From: Ceratorhiza oryzae-sativae
Taxonomy: Eukaryota; Basidiomycota; Agaricomycetes; Cantharellales; Ceratobasidiaceae
Assembly (NCBI GenBank): GCA_030998015.1
Contig: JARWMV010000041.1
Location: 1 to 64,000, forward strand
Direction of reading: 5' to 3'
Length of the DNA: 64,000 nucleotides
The notes below the pieces were generated by a model, which was given only the letters and a program-made list of their open reading frames with translations, was not told the origin of the DNA and made no database searches. Below are positions 29,981 to 41,300 of this stretch, one piece after another. Position 1 is the first letter of the stretch. The number at the start of each line of letters is the position of its first letter. The position numbers and the translations under genes were made by a program.

Positions 29981-32034
29981 CTATTTCTTGGTATTCTTCT
30001 TGAGCATTGCCTTGTCACTCCTTTCCCTCTTCCCTTTCCCGCTTTTGACCGCTTTGCCCTTTCCTCCGCTTCGGCCACCCAGAATACCCTCCTTCCTTCC
30101 AGCTGCCTTTCTCACACCACGGTCCGCCGCAACTCTCGCCTTCTTCTTTGCGAGTCGCCTTGCGACCCTGTCGGCTTCCGATGACTTGACAGCCTTGCGC
30201 TCGGCTTTTGGCAGCGAGCGGATTCGGTCACCGAGTCCTGGGTCGGCCCGGGGGATTATCGAAACGGAAGAACGGCGGGGAATAGAAGCAGGTTTGTCTG
30301 TGCGGGAGGGACGAGAGGCGGGTGCTGGCCGAGGTCGTTCTTTGGATTTGGGTTTCGGGAGTGTCACGCCAGGTAGTGTTTTGCAGCGTTGTATGCGCAG
30401 TTTCCGCTTGGCTAGTTTGATCGTGCCCTGCTCCATCGCGAGGATTTCATCCGCCGACGCCCGGTCCTGGGTGAGCACGATTGAACATTGTTTACCATGC
30501 GAAATGTCATAAAATTACGTACGTAGAATTGCACATAGGCGAATCCCTTGCCAAGCTGGGTATCCTTGTCCCGAATGATACGCACGCTCTTGACCCAGTG
30601 ATGTCCTGAGCGAGTTGTCGTGGGAGCTGGTGATTTCGGTTGGGCAGAAGTCGGGGGATCCGATGAGGTTAGGTCTTCGTCAGATTCGTCCTCGCTATGT
30701 CCCCCCTCACTAGCTTCCTCACTATCATCACCATCCTCTTGGCTCTCGTCCTCGTCCTCTTCCCCTTCTTCATTGTCCCGTGATGCAGCATCCGCACTTG
30801 TGCCTCTCTCTTTCTCTACCAACTTCTCGAATAGCTCTCGCACCGCGTCCTCATGCACCTCAAAGTCTAGGTTACCAACGAATATCATGGTCCTAGGGTC
30901 AGCCTTTTCCCCCACCTCTACCGCCCTTTCGGTAGGGTTCGCTGCCCCCTTGGCTTGTACATAATCCACCCTCAGCGTCCGATCCATAAAACCCGTTCCG
31001 TTGCATGCCGTGACTGCTCGAGCAGCGACCTCGAATGGATTCCACGGTGGCTCCTGTCCTTCGACCGGGAGAGGATGAGCGAAAACGACGTACGCACTTG
31101 CAGAGGACGACGCCGAATCGTGGAGAGCACCAGTAATAAAGGCCGTCTTCTTCTTTTGAGCGGGTGTCTGGAATACTTTGTGGGGTTTTCCGTCCTCAGG
31201 ATCCTGAGCGGATCGCCATTCGGCCGCACGTTGTCGGTGGTGGTCGTTGGTGGTTGGTTTGGAAGATTTAGAGGTGGATAGAGCGTCGGAAGGAAGTTTG
31301 CTGGTGGGGTTTTTAAAGGCTATGCTCCGGAAACGGGAGGATTCAATTTTGGGCTTAGGAAGGTCAGGGTGGGCGGATGTCAGGTGGTGAAGGATATGTT
31401 TGTGAAGTGCTTTTCGGGCTGACTTCAAACCACTTAGAATACGGATGGGTAAATATGGAAAAATTCGACTCACATTGTTCGCAGCACTAGCTGGAAGGTT
31501 ACCAATGTAGATAGTGCGAGCGTCTCGTTGCTCGGGTGTCTCGCCCTCGGGAACGTATTTGTGCTTGTGGGACGGCCTCTTGTTCTGAGGCAGAAGTGAC
31601 TCATGGACTGGGGGAGAATCCGACTCGGATCCAGATTCAAGACTGGATTCACCCTTCTTGGGTTGTCGTTGCGCTGTAGGGAGGGGAATGCGAAGCTTTC
31701 GGTCGGAGTCTTTGACGGTAGGTTCTTCGTCCTCGTCGGATGAATCGTCCGCCTTCTTAGTAACCTCGGTGATCCTCTTCCCCCCTAGTTCATGTTTACG
31801 GAATTTCTTGGACTTGGTTTGTTCCGTAAACGAGACACTTTTTTCGTGCTTTCGTTTCCTTGGTTGATTTGTTGGTGCTACAGCGGGCTGTGGAATGGGA
31901 GTCGGGGTAGGCCGTAAGACGACATGGGATGCCCCTGCCTGTGATTTCATATCAGTGCTATTTCTGACAATTATCGTGCTCTGGCTCACGCTTGATTTAA
32001 AGAGCGCATCAAGCTCGGTATCAAAGCCTGTCAT
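29981..32034 (-). CDS. NOP12: NOP12-like nucleolar RNA-binding protein (two RRMs)
   Basis: In yeast the NOP12 family acts in the nucleolus in pre-25S rRNA processing and large-subunit assembly. Three exons (32034-31474, 31422-30523, 30466-29981) give 648 residues in one frame. ATG 32034 (MTGFDTELDALFKSS) was chosen over the ATG at 32139 because the family starts with such a short Leu/Phe motif. Visible: Lys-rich nuclear-type stretches (KPRKRKHEK-like, about residue 60), RRM 1 starting RTIYIGNLPAS (about 173) with RFRSIAF, RRM 2 with MIFVGNLDFE (about 365) and GKGFAYVQFYD (about 485), split by a long acidic insert (EEGEEDEDESQEDGDDSEE), and a very basic C-terminal tail. The second intron lies right after the RNP1 motif. 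The name is by domain plan and RNP context, so an ortholog label is likely but not certain. Confidence 0.82.
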
Positions 32035-32977
32035 GGTCGACAATGAGGTGCATTCAAAATTAAAGGCACGTGAGGCTTTCTCACCACGTGATACAAACAT
32101 TGGTTTCGCACTGTCCCCTGTCCTTTGCACTACATCCACCGGCGACAGGCACGGAGAGTTTGTGCTGCACCAGCCTCTTCAGACAGCGCCCTTCTGCTTT
32201 CCGCGCCATCTTGTGCTGTCTGCTGAATGTATGCTTGTATCCCACGCACATTTTATCAGCTGCAATTGCCTTATCAGAACTGTTCGCTTCGATGCCAGGA
32301 GTCATTTTTCATGATGCTGATAGCAGCAATTCCAGGTCCGTAACGGGGAGAAGTCCGGGCCAAACATATGGCTCTGTGGAAGGAATAGCTTCAATGTGGG
32401 TATGAATTTGACATGATGTCTGGCGCTTGTCAACGGACCTCATGGAACACGAGGAACCATTCTGTCAAATTGTCCCAAGTCTAACGCCTGCTTCATTTAA
32501 TTCCTTGCGAAAACCTGGTGGAGTTCGGCTATGTGAGCGCTATGCGCCGATCCTCTCGTGCTGTATCGCATGCACATGGCCTTCTTGCTCACCTGCTATG
32601 CGTCAGATGGCTTCCTCTGTCCTATTTTAACTAAAATGTCTTGGCATTGATCAGACCTCCGCATGATCCAGCTGTGGTTCTTTTGTCGGCCGAAGTCGCA
32701 ACGCTACTATGGGATGGCGGACGCCCACATCGATAATTTTCCGACTCTATCTACCGGACACTCAAGCCAAGCTTCCTTGGACGACCGCGCTTCGGAGTTG
32801 CTGTTCTTCCATGGTACAGCACGCTCACGTTCGCCTTCCTTGGCATGTGCTAGTTACCATCGTCAATGGGGGCTCCATCGCCTCACGCGGTTAATCCGGC
32901 GCCGCTCCGTATAAAAATGGTAGTCTGATCAATCGCAAGTATACAAGCTCCACTAGCCCGTTCTCGCACTCCTCGAC
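32035..32977. promoter_or_regulatory. divergent intergenic region of NOP12-like and M35 genes
   Basis: 943 bp between two genes transcribed away from each other. The only core promoter element I can point to is TATAAAA at 32920-32926, 52 bp upstream of the M35 ATG. Small frames here show no domains. Confidence 0.5.
32920..32926 (+). promoter_or_regulatory. TATA box of the M35 protease gene
   Basis: TATAAAA in the context CTCCGTATAAAAATGG, 52 bp upstream of ATG 32978. Confidence 0.6.
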
Positions 32978-34367
32978 ATGAAGTCCTTTGTATCCACTGT
33001 CCTCACTTCGGCCGTTGCAGTCTCTGCTGTCCCTAGTCTCATTCTTGACGTTGCGGGTCCCTCTTCGCTTGTTGATGTGCACGGACTCACTGTCAAGGCC
33101 ACTCTGAAGAATGCGGGGGACGAAACAATCAGGGCAAGATATGACCATTATATTATTTGGAAATTCCTCTAATTTATGTTGCAGCTTTTGAACGACCCCC
33201 GAACTGTCCTTTCCAAGGCCAAGACCGATACCTTTAGCATCTCCTCAGAATCTGGTTCCCCCAAGTTCACAGGCATCAAGATGAAGTACGTTCCTTCCAA
33301 GGCCGTGGCGCTCAACAAGGAAAGCACCTTCACGGTTCTCACGCCTGGTCAGAGCATCGAGATCACCCACGACCTCGCTGGAGTGTACAACTTTACTTTG
33401 ACGGGTGAGGGCGCATACACCGTAAGCTCTTGGTTATTCCTCTCGGAGCGGCGCAAGACTCATTGGTGAATATCAGTTTGGCGCTTCCAACGTATTCAAT
33501 TATGTCGACGCCACTGGTGCCCTCAAGACAATCGAAGCAGCCTCCAGCACGCGCCAATTCAAGATTGCCGGCAAGCTTGCCGCTGGAAACAGCTATAGCC
33601 CAAGTCTATCCAAGCGTGCTGTGACTTTTACCGGCTGCACCTCTACTCAACAATCTCAAATCTCTGCTGCCGCTACGTATGTTCGCTCCCTTGTCCTTCC
33701 GCTCGATTCAGGCACCTAACCAAGAGCTCGACAGTGCTTCTAATACTTATGTATCGAAGGCAAACAGTTACCTGGCCGGTATCTCCTCTGGTACGACTCG
33801 GTACACGACCTGGTTTGGTGCCTTTACGACCTCGCGTTACAACACCGTCGTCTCGCACTACAAGAATATTGGGACTGACGCCACAGCAACCAACTATGAT
33901 TGCACGGCTTGCAAGACTGAGCCTGGCATCGATTACGATTCGACTTTTGCGTATGTTAACCCTCCTTCGCCTGGCAAGGTGGGTCACGTTCAGTTGTCGC
34001 ATGGGACTATGTGCTTAGCAGCCGGTCTAGATCTACCTTTGCGGCGCCTTCTGGTCTGCGCCTGTGTGGGTTCCTTTGTGTCGTTGATGAGCTTACGGGC
34101 GTGGCTGACACGATGCATTATAGAACTGGCACAGACTCCCGAGCCGGTACCATCGTGCATGAAAACTCTCACTTTACCGTCAACGGTGGAACCGATGATC
34201 ACGTCTATGGGCAGACAAACGCCAAGGCGCTCGCCAAGTCGAACCCAGCCCAGGCTGTTGATAACGCAGACAACCATGAATATTTGTGAGTCTTTGACAG
34301 TCGAATATACTTACAAATCAACTAATGCTTGCATTGTAGCGCTGAGAATAACCCTGCGCTATCGTAA
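32978..34367 (+). CDS. secreted M35 metalloendopeptidase (deuterolysin / peptidyl-Lys type)
   Basis: A secreted zinc protease. Seven exons (32978-33133, 33185-33421, 33477-33676, 33735-33978, 34031-34065, 34124-34285, 34340-34367) code exactly 353 residues. Residues 1-18 (MKSFVSTVLTSAVAVSAV) are a signal peptide. A propeptide follows up to the Kex2-type site SKR-A at about 176, and the mature enzyme starts AVTFTGCTSTQQ. The aspzincin signature is complete: HENSH (HExxH, about 302) and, 11 residues on, GTDDHVYG, which supplies the Asp ligand. IYLCGAFW and the Cys pairs (TACKTE) match the family. Intron 1 has a GC donor (33134 GCAAGATATG). The GTIVHE motif and overall plan resemble peptidyl-Lys endopeptidases of Agaricomycetes, but the Lys specificity is inferred. 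Confidence 0.9.
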
Positions 34368-35277
34368 TCGCGGATGAATGTAGATTATATTTGGCTGGCG
34401 TTCTATACCTGGTTATCGTTCAATGAACACATATTTGTCTTGAAAGCCTTCACCTGCGATTCCAAAGCGAAAACGCACCTTGTCAAGGGCAATTGAAACC
34501 CAAGCAGGTTCCTTGCTTGATGCACCAAGTCCATCGCCGGGCGCTCTACAAGTGACTGGTTTGTGACTGCCTGTCCCCCTGTTTGTGTTGGCCAACAACG
34601 GTTTCATCAGTGAGCATTATGATCACTTTCCTTGGGACCAAATTCGAGTCTCAAAATGATGTCAAGGCTCCTTGATTTTTCCGCCGTGTGATCAGTCGCG
34701 TCCATAGCCGAAAGCTATACCACCCATTCGTCTGCGCGGCCCTCCCATCTCGTTGGCCCCCTACGAAGGTTGCCAATCTGCTAAGCACACTATGTATGGT
34801 GGACTTAGCATGACGCTAGTGAACTCGTAGGGGAACATCTGCTGTAGGGGCAAGAAAGAGTAAGCAGATTCGAGTACTCCGCATACATAAACGGCCAATT
34901 ATTTTAATTCTAATATGTTAATGTGAGAGAATATTCTGAGAATCTTGCTGGAGACCAAGCGATTCACACTTGCGGCCCGTTTGTTCGGGAATTTTAGAAT
35001 GAGTGAGTGGCGGCGATACTAAATCAATGGGTGATCATCCGGCTTGACCCATGAAGCTACTCGGACAGATTCGCTCGAGCGTCGAAAGCATTTATGCTAT
35101 AATCGTTGGCTCATTCATTTCAACGGACGGCGCTTCGGGCCGCGAGGAGAGCATGGTTTGAAATATACCGGCACCCGGACGATGCTGTACCCGAAACCGG
35201 TTGCGCTAGGTCAGGTGCCATAAAAGGGCCTGGCCTCGACGTGCGCTCGACAGATTTGCCCCGCACATTCCTCTGCC
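34368..35277. other. intergenic region, no gene seen
   Basis: 910 bp between the M35 gene and the CoA ligase. Short frames on both strands have no recognisable content. No clear TATA box was found near the ligase start. Confidence 0.5.
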
Positions 35278-37517
35278 ATGTCTGCTCCTCGCGTGTACAA
35301 GTCGCAGTTCCCAGACTATGTGGTCCCGCGCCAGTCGGTGTACTCCAAGCTGTTCCCGCGCGACACCTGGTACGACGAGTCCCTCCCCGCGTTTATCGAG
35401 GCAACCACCGGCCGGACACTCTCGCGGGGAGACGTTCGCAACTTGTCTCTCAAGGTCGGATACAGCGTCCGGAATATCCTCAAGACAAAGCGCGGCGACA
35501 CGGTCATGCTCTTTAGGTACGTTCGCTACGAACCACGTCATAGCCGGGCGTGCCTGAGTCGTGCAGTCCCAATTCTCTCACATGGCCCATCGCGCTGTTC
35601 GGCTGTGTCGCTGCAGGGCTGCGATGCACGCTCGCCAACTCGTCCTATACCCCGCCAGAGTTGGCCCACCAGCTCAAGGACTCGGGTGCAGGATATGTCT
35701 TTGTCCATCCCGCACTGTTGCCCACGCTCTTCAAGGCGTTCGAGGTTCTCAAGGTGCCTGCGGGCGAAGCGAAGAAACGTGTGAGTTGGAGTTGCTCGTC
35801 CTGCTACTCCATCTCATTTACGGCGGCCGATGATTCGTCCAGGTCGTCCTAATGAATTTCGGCGAGAATCCCGCAAAAGGGACAGAACAGTTTATCCAAT
35901 TCGACTCGTTGCTCAAGGGAGGAAAACTGCAAGCTGAGGAAAAGTTTGATGGTGAACAGTCAGACGAAACCGTGTATCTCTGCTACAGCTCCGGAACGAC
36001 CGGACTTAGCAAGGGTGTCGAGGTAAGCACCGGAATTTGCCGATTCACTGTGTCTTGACGATTGTGGTAGACAACTCACCATAATATCAACACCGTCCTG
36101 ACGTCTTGCAGGGCTGCGTTCCCTGGGATGCATCCTGGACAAGATGTGATGCTCGGCATTCTCCCGTTCTATCACATCTACGGCGCCGTGAAGCTTGTCC
36201 ATTATCCGGTACATTTCATCCTGCCGCCCTAGCATTATTTTACTGACTCTACGTAGTTCACGCTCGTTATCCCCGTGGTCATTTCCCCTCCGTTCAACCC
36301 CGAGGAATTCTGCGCTTTTATCCAAAAGTACAAAGTCACCGGCTCTCTAATCGTCCCTCCCGTCCTCGTCCTCCTCGCCTCCCATCCCGCCGTCGACAAA
36401 TACGACCTTTCCTCTCTGAAATTCTTCTTTTCCGGCGCTGCACCACTTGGAGCAGACTTGATCGCCCGAGTCCAAGCTCGTCTGCGAAAACGGGGAACCA
36501 ACGTCATCGTCACCCAGGGTTACGGATTAACCGAGACCAGTCCAACCTGTTTGCTCTTGACAACTAGCCGCGCGGAAGAAAAAGTCGGAAGCGCCGGTGA
36601 ATTGTTGCCAAATATGGAGGCCAGATTGGTCGGCGAGGATGGCAAGGACGTTAAAGAGGGCGAGGCTGGGGAATTCTGGTTGAGGGGCCCATCGGTTATG
36701 AAGTGAGTTTTCGAGTGGAGTGAATCGAGAAAAGGACATTCACCGATATACTTAGGGGTTATTTGAATAACCCGACGGCTACGGCCAACTCGATCACGCC
36801 CGACGGCTGGTTCAAGACCGGAGATATCGCGGTCAGGGACAAGGAGGGATTCTTTACCATCGTGGATAGACTGAAAGAGTTGATCAAGTACAAGGGGTTC
36901 CAGGGTAAGGGTATCATCCTTGCTCAATCCTTATTTATTTACGCTCTTTGTGTCTAGTTCCTCCAGCCGATCTCGAAAATGTCTTGCTGACACATCCCGA
37001 TGTGGTGGACGCGGGCGTCATTGGTGTTTACTCCGAAGAACAAGCGACCGAGCTTCCACGGTGAGTCGACCTCGATCGAACTTTATCACCCCCACACTAT
37101 TCTGACAGAATCGCCGATTACCCCCCCCCCCACACGCCACTCATCGCCGTCGATGGTTCCGGCGTGTGTTTCTTTCCACCGATGATGTGGATGCACCCCT
37201 GCGTTTCGGATGGAACAACAGAGCCTATGTTGTGCACCGTGCTGGGTTCGCATCCCTTTCGCAATCCCAACGAGAGGCATTTGGAAAAGAGGTCCAGGCG
37301 TGGATCCAGACCAAAGTCGCAAAGCACAAATTCTTACGAGGCGGTGAGTGAGATGGCGAGTGGCAGGTTATGTATGTCTGATCTGACATTGAGTTGGGTA
37401 GGCGTGGCTGTGGTTGAAGCGATTCCAAAGAGCGCGGCTGGAAAGATTTTGAGGCGGCAATTGAGGGATATGGCGAAGCAGGAGATGGCAGAGGGAGGTG
37501 CCAAGGCGAAGCTTTGA
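35278..37517 (+). CDS. AMP-forming acyl/4-coumarate-CoA ligase, peroxisomal
   Basis: Activates a carboxylic acid with ATP and joins it to CoA. Nine exons code exactly 568 residues, the usual size for the 4CL-like branch. Start [20 protein letters not shown]. Motifs: P-loop [11 protein letters not shown] (about 198), YGLTETSP (about 345), the [12 protein letters not shown] hinge region (about 427) with [12 protein letters not shown], and catalytic Lys in [11 protein letters not shown] (about 540). The last three residues, AKL, form a type 1 peroxisomal signal, so it probably works in fatty-acid or phenylpropanoid side-chain breakdown in peroxisomes. Intron 7 (37061-37221) is 161 bp, three times longer than the others, and contains a C tract. 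Substrate cannot be read from sequence; short or medium-chain fatty acids are as likely as coumarate. Confidence 0.9.
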
Positions 37518-38384
37518 ATGTTTGGGAGGCTAGGGTTGTATAATTCCACGATAGCTCATGAATAGGTCTAATGAAGAGGATATTCATAATAAAAACGCAA
37601 CTATGCACACACATAAATATCCGTCCCAGGGCTTGGACGGAGATAGTGCGTCTACGTGATTGTTAGACCCGGTGCTCCTGATATCACTATTGCGTTGGGG
37701 TAGATAATGCCGCTTATTCCGTAAATGCACCGGCTGGGGGAAGTAACCACCTCGTGATTTTTCCTTCCCGCAGCTTTTACCGCTCCAGGCTCTGCCTTTC
37801 TACAACTGCTTTGACTTTGCCCATGTAACATGTTTCTATTTCTATACAATAGCACAAATGTAACCAAAGAAAAAAAGTTACCACCTCGTCATCCGATTTC
37901 AAGCCAAAATGCACCCCAAAAGGGAGAATCATCCGTGAATCTGCGGCTATCGATATTCGCCACCCACCGAAATTGGTGGATAGTGTGATGATTGGAATGT
38001 AATATTGGTGTTACAAATTTTGGAACTCCGCCCATGTGAGATACAAGCGCATATACGCGTACACGTTGAGCTCGCGCTCATGTTAAAATTTGCCTTTCTT
38101 GTCCCAGATGCCCCGCATAGAACCAAGTGAAGTTTCTTTCAGGGCTAAACCAGTGCTAGCCAAGGTCATATTCTCGTCGTTTTAGCTACCCAGTAAATGC
38201 CGGGGATCGCCTGTCCGATGCAAGTGTTTGCCAGTGATCCTTACTCTTGCCATGTTTAGTTCAAACATCGAGGCCACCCAATTTGCAATTGCGTCGTTGG
38301 TGCGCATTTGTGGCGGTGGCTAACAGGGCTTAAAACTTCGCCACTTGCCTAGTCTGATCCCCAGCCCTCCCACGACATCCTACG
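37518..38384. other. intergenic region, no gene seen
   Basis: 867 bp. The antisense frame at 37652-37867 and the others lack domains. Alternating GC- and AT-rich stretches; no clear terminator or TATA element recognised. CACTTGCC...CATCCTACG directly precedes ATG 38385. Confidence 0.5.
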
Positions 38385-41300
38385 ATGGAGGACTTGCTCT
38401 CAAAGGACGATATATTTCTCAATGTCGCATATAATGTGTTTATGCCGCCCAGACTTCCCCAAAAGGCCCTCGGAGAAGACCAGCAGCGGCAAGTGGACCG
38501 TCAACTCGCCCTATCGACTCGCGATGCAGCCATGCGTTACCTGGAGCTTGTCCCCGACTCTTCTGGAGTGTGGGATAGGATGTCTTCCATGCTTTCGAGG
38601 TTTGCTGAGAGCGTCTCCAAGCCGTTTGATAAGCGGGCTCTCGCAAAAGATATGACTGAGTTGAGGACGAACGGTCAGTCTGTGTTGCCACATTATCGCC
38701 GGCTGCTAACATTATACATAGATGTTTTATCCCTTCATATACGAGAGCAAAACGCCGCAGTTATCATACATAAATCAAATGACTCTACAACATTTGCTGT
38801 TTTCGAAGGTCAAGCCCCCGCTGAGTCTGTCATGTCAGTCTGGCAAACTCGTCCGGCATTTTCCGGGACCAGCAATCCAAGTACCAAATAACATCGCTGA
38901 AGACCCCAACTTCATTTCAGAGATAGCAAATTTCCTCGTTCGTATGAATGTAGACATCCTGGACGATGCCGTTGCTAAATCCCGGAAAGCCGGATCCGAT
39001 CACGACCAAGACCGAGATGCTAGGCATCCACATTACATCTCCCAGCTTTTCACAGGTATTCTTCGTGGTTTTGGGGCCGAGATCGAGCCGCGTCGTGTCG
39101 TTAAGCGAATTGCGGATGAGGTCCTCTGGGACAGTGCTCCCCTCCCTTGGCGTCGTTCCCCCGTTTGGTTGATTATTCGCGTCGCTCTTCAGACAGCGGT
39201 TAGCCATCAAGATTACAAGCACTTTATGGTCTACCTACACGCGCATTTAGTTGATACGTTCAGCACCATGTCAGCGTTCTCCAGCGACCTCCTCGCGGCT
39301 ACGAGGATGAAAATGGCCCGTCGAATGCTCAAAGTCAAAACCTCCTTGCCTATCTCCATCGTTCAGTTTGCCGAGGTCGCTAGCAATCGAGCTGGCGCTA
39401 CCCTGAAGGGTCGCTGGGATGACATTCAGAACCAGGTTCCAGGATTTGGTCCGCTCAACCTCGATACGGATCGCGCCGTCATTCAAACCTTGCCGAGCTC
39501 TCGGGGTTATTTGGCCAAGGTTCTGCAAGGGCGATCCGGCCAGAACGAATCGACAGAGTTCAGCCCGGATGATCCTCCTAGGCTTGCCGGTCACGACTTT
39601 TCAGTCTTTGCAGATGGGGAGTTGGAAAGGTCATTCAAGAAGAACCGGCATCTCGCGCTTTTTGACTTCGAGCATGCAGTCTATCACCATCTAGTTTCGT
39701 GGACCGAAGACAACCTACGTCGTGACTCTGCACGTCCGTGCGAAATCATTGCCTCTTGCATTGACCAGTATGCTGCCGCTGCAAGTTCTCACTATAAGCA
39801 AGACGTTGCCGACAGCTCCATCATGATACTGACGATCATGGAGCTCTGGGTCGCGTTGGATAAACTGGCGATATCTAGACATAGAATCCTTGGCGACTAC
39901 TCTCCCGAGATCCCGGAAAACCTCATAGAAACTCTCTTGCTCCGATATTCTGTTCACATTGAGCGAGCCCGTATCATTCAAAACCATCTTCGCAAGCGGC
40001 ACGGAGAATCCTCTTATGGATCTGTTTTCACTGAAAAGCCAAGCCATACGTCGCTGTCTATTCGTGTTTTTGCCAACTCGTCCAAACTCCAGTCGCTGAA
40101 GCGTGAGATCGAGACGGAAGCGAGACGTGAACGTGACGAAAAAATTGAAGAACTGAATCGTATGAACGAAGAACACGCCGAGCTAATGAAGACCATTTCA
40201 AAATCAAGTCATTCCTATTATGAAGACGCATGGGGGCGCACGCGGCATGCAGGAAGTTGTAGCCTGTGCTCCACACAGGACCGAGCTCGCAAAATGACAA
40301 TATACGTCCATGAGTGGCCCTTGCCATCGAAAGAACTGGATGCTCAGAATGTTGTTTTCGAGCTGCAGTGTCCCGAAGAGCTAGACATCTGGCGTTCTAC
40401 GACGTACAAAATCTTATGTGATATAGCCAATTCGACCCGAGGGGGGGAATTCGGTACTCATCACCTCTTGGCTGATTATCAAGGGCTTCAGCAATGGGCT
40501 ACTCCACGACGGCGAATCACTATCGCTTCTTCAACAGCACCGTTTTCAGTCACACAATATTCGCAAACAAAAATTCCTGCAAATGAAGTCGCGGTTTGTG
40601 TCCCCAACGGCCTAACATTTCGACTGTATGATCCGGCTCGGGCTACTTGGGGTGGTAAACCGTTCCTGGGTACGAGTTTTTCAAAATACGGCACGTTCAT
40701 TCTTCGCACCGGGAGCGTATATGGATACCTCCAGAGCGCACTCGCAACCACCAGCCACACATCCAACCAAATTCTCGCCGACCAAGCGGAGTGCCCCGAG
40801 GAACTCTCCCTGCATGAACACTACGCGTTTGGTACGCTTCGTAGTGGGCCCCAACTTCAGTGGATGAATATTGTCAGGGGTCTCGAGGAGAACACGCTTA
40901 CGTTTAGTCGTGAAGAAGTCGACATGCTGCATACACAGGCTGCTTGGCAAATCGGAGTTTTGTCCGAGGATGGGCAGACTCGGCAGTGGCATATTGAACT
41001 CGATAATCCTGAATTTGGCAAACGACTTGTCCACCAAGCCTTCCGAGTTTTGGACCGAGTTCGGAGTAACTGGCTCGAAGGAATGACTGTGCATACAATC
41101 GGTGAGTTTCGGATATTAGTCATACTGAAGGATGATTAACGTCGTACCGTTCTAGTGATGCTGATTGCACGCTTGCTTTCGGTCAACACCGACCCAGCCA
41201 CAAACAAGGAAGCCTATCGTTTTCTTCGAGATGCCCGTGATGTTACCTTCAAGTGGCTAAAGGATCTTACGATTAAACTAAAAAATGCAGAAATCGATAC

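Noticed and set aside
29937..30512. Plus-strand ORF rich in Leu/Ser/Arg
   Set aside because: Antisense of the Lys/Arg-rich tail of the NOP12-like protein.
30620..31281. Ser-rich plus-strand ORFs opposite the NOP12-like gene
   Set aside because: Mirror of the acidic Glu/Asp/Ser insert of the minus-strand gene. Poly-Ser in antisense is an expected shadow.
32034..32139. Upstream ATG (32139) as start of the NOP12-like gene
   Set aside because: The additional 35 residues have no family likeness, while MTGFDTELDALF at 32034 looks like the usual start.
35106..35541. Frames overlapping the first exon of the CoA ligase on both strands
   Set aside because: They overlap the real coding frame, which has the family motifs and exact exon phase.
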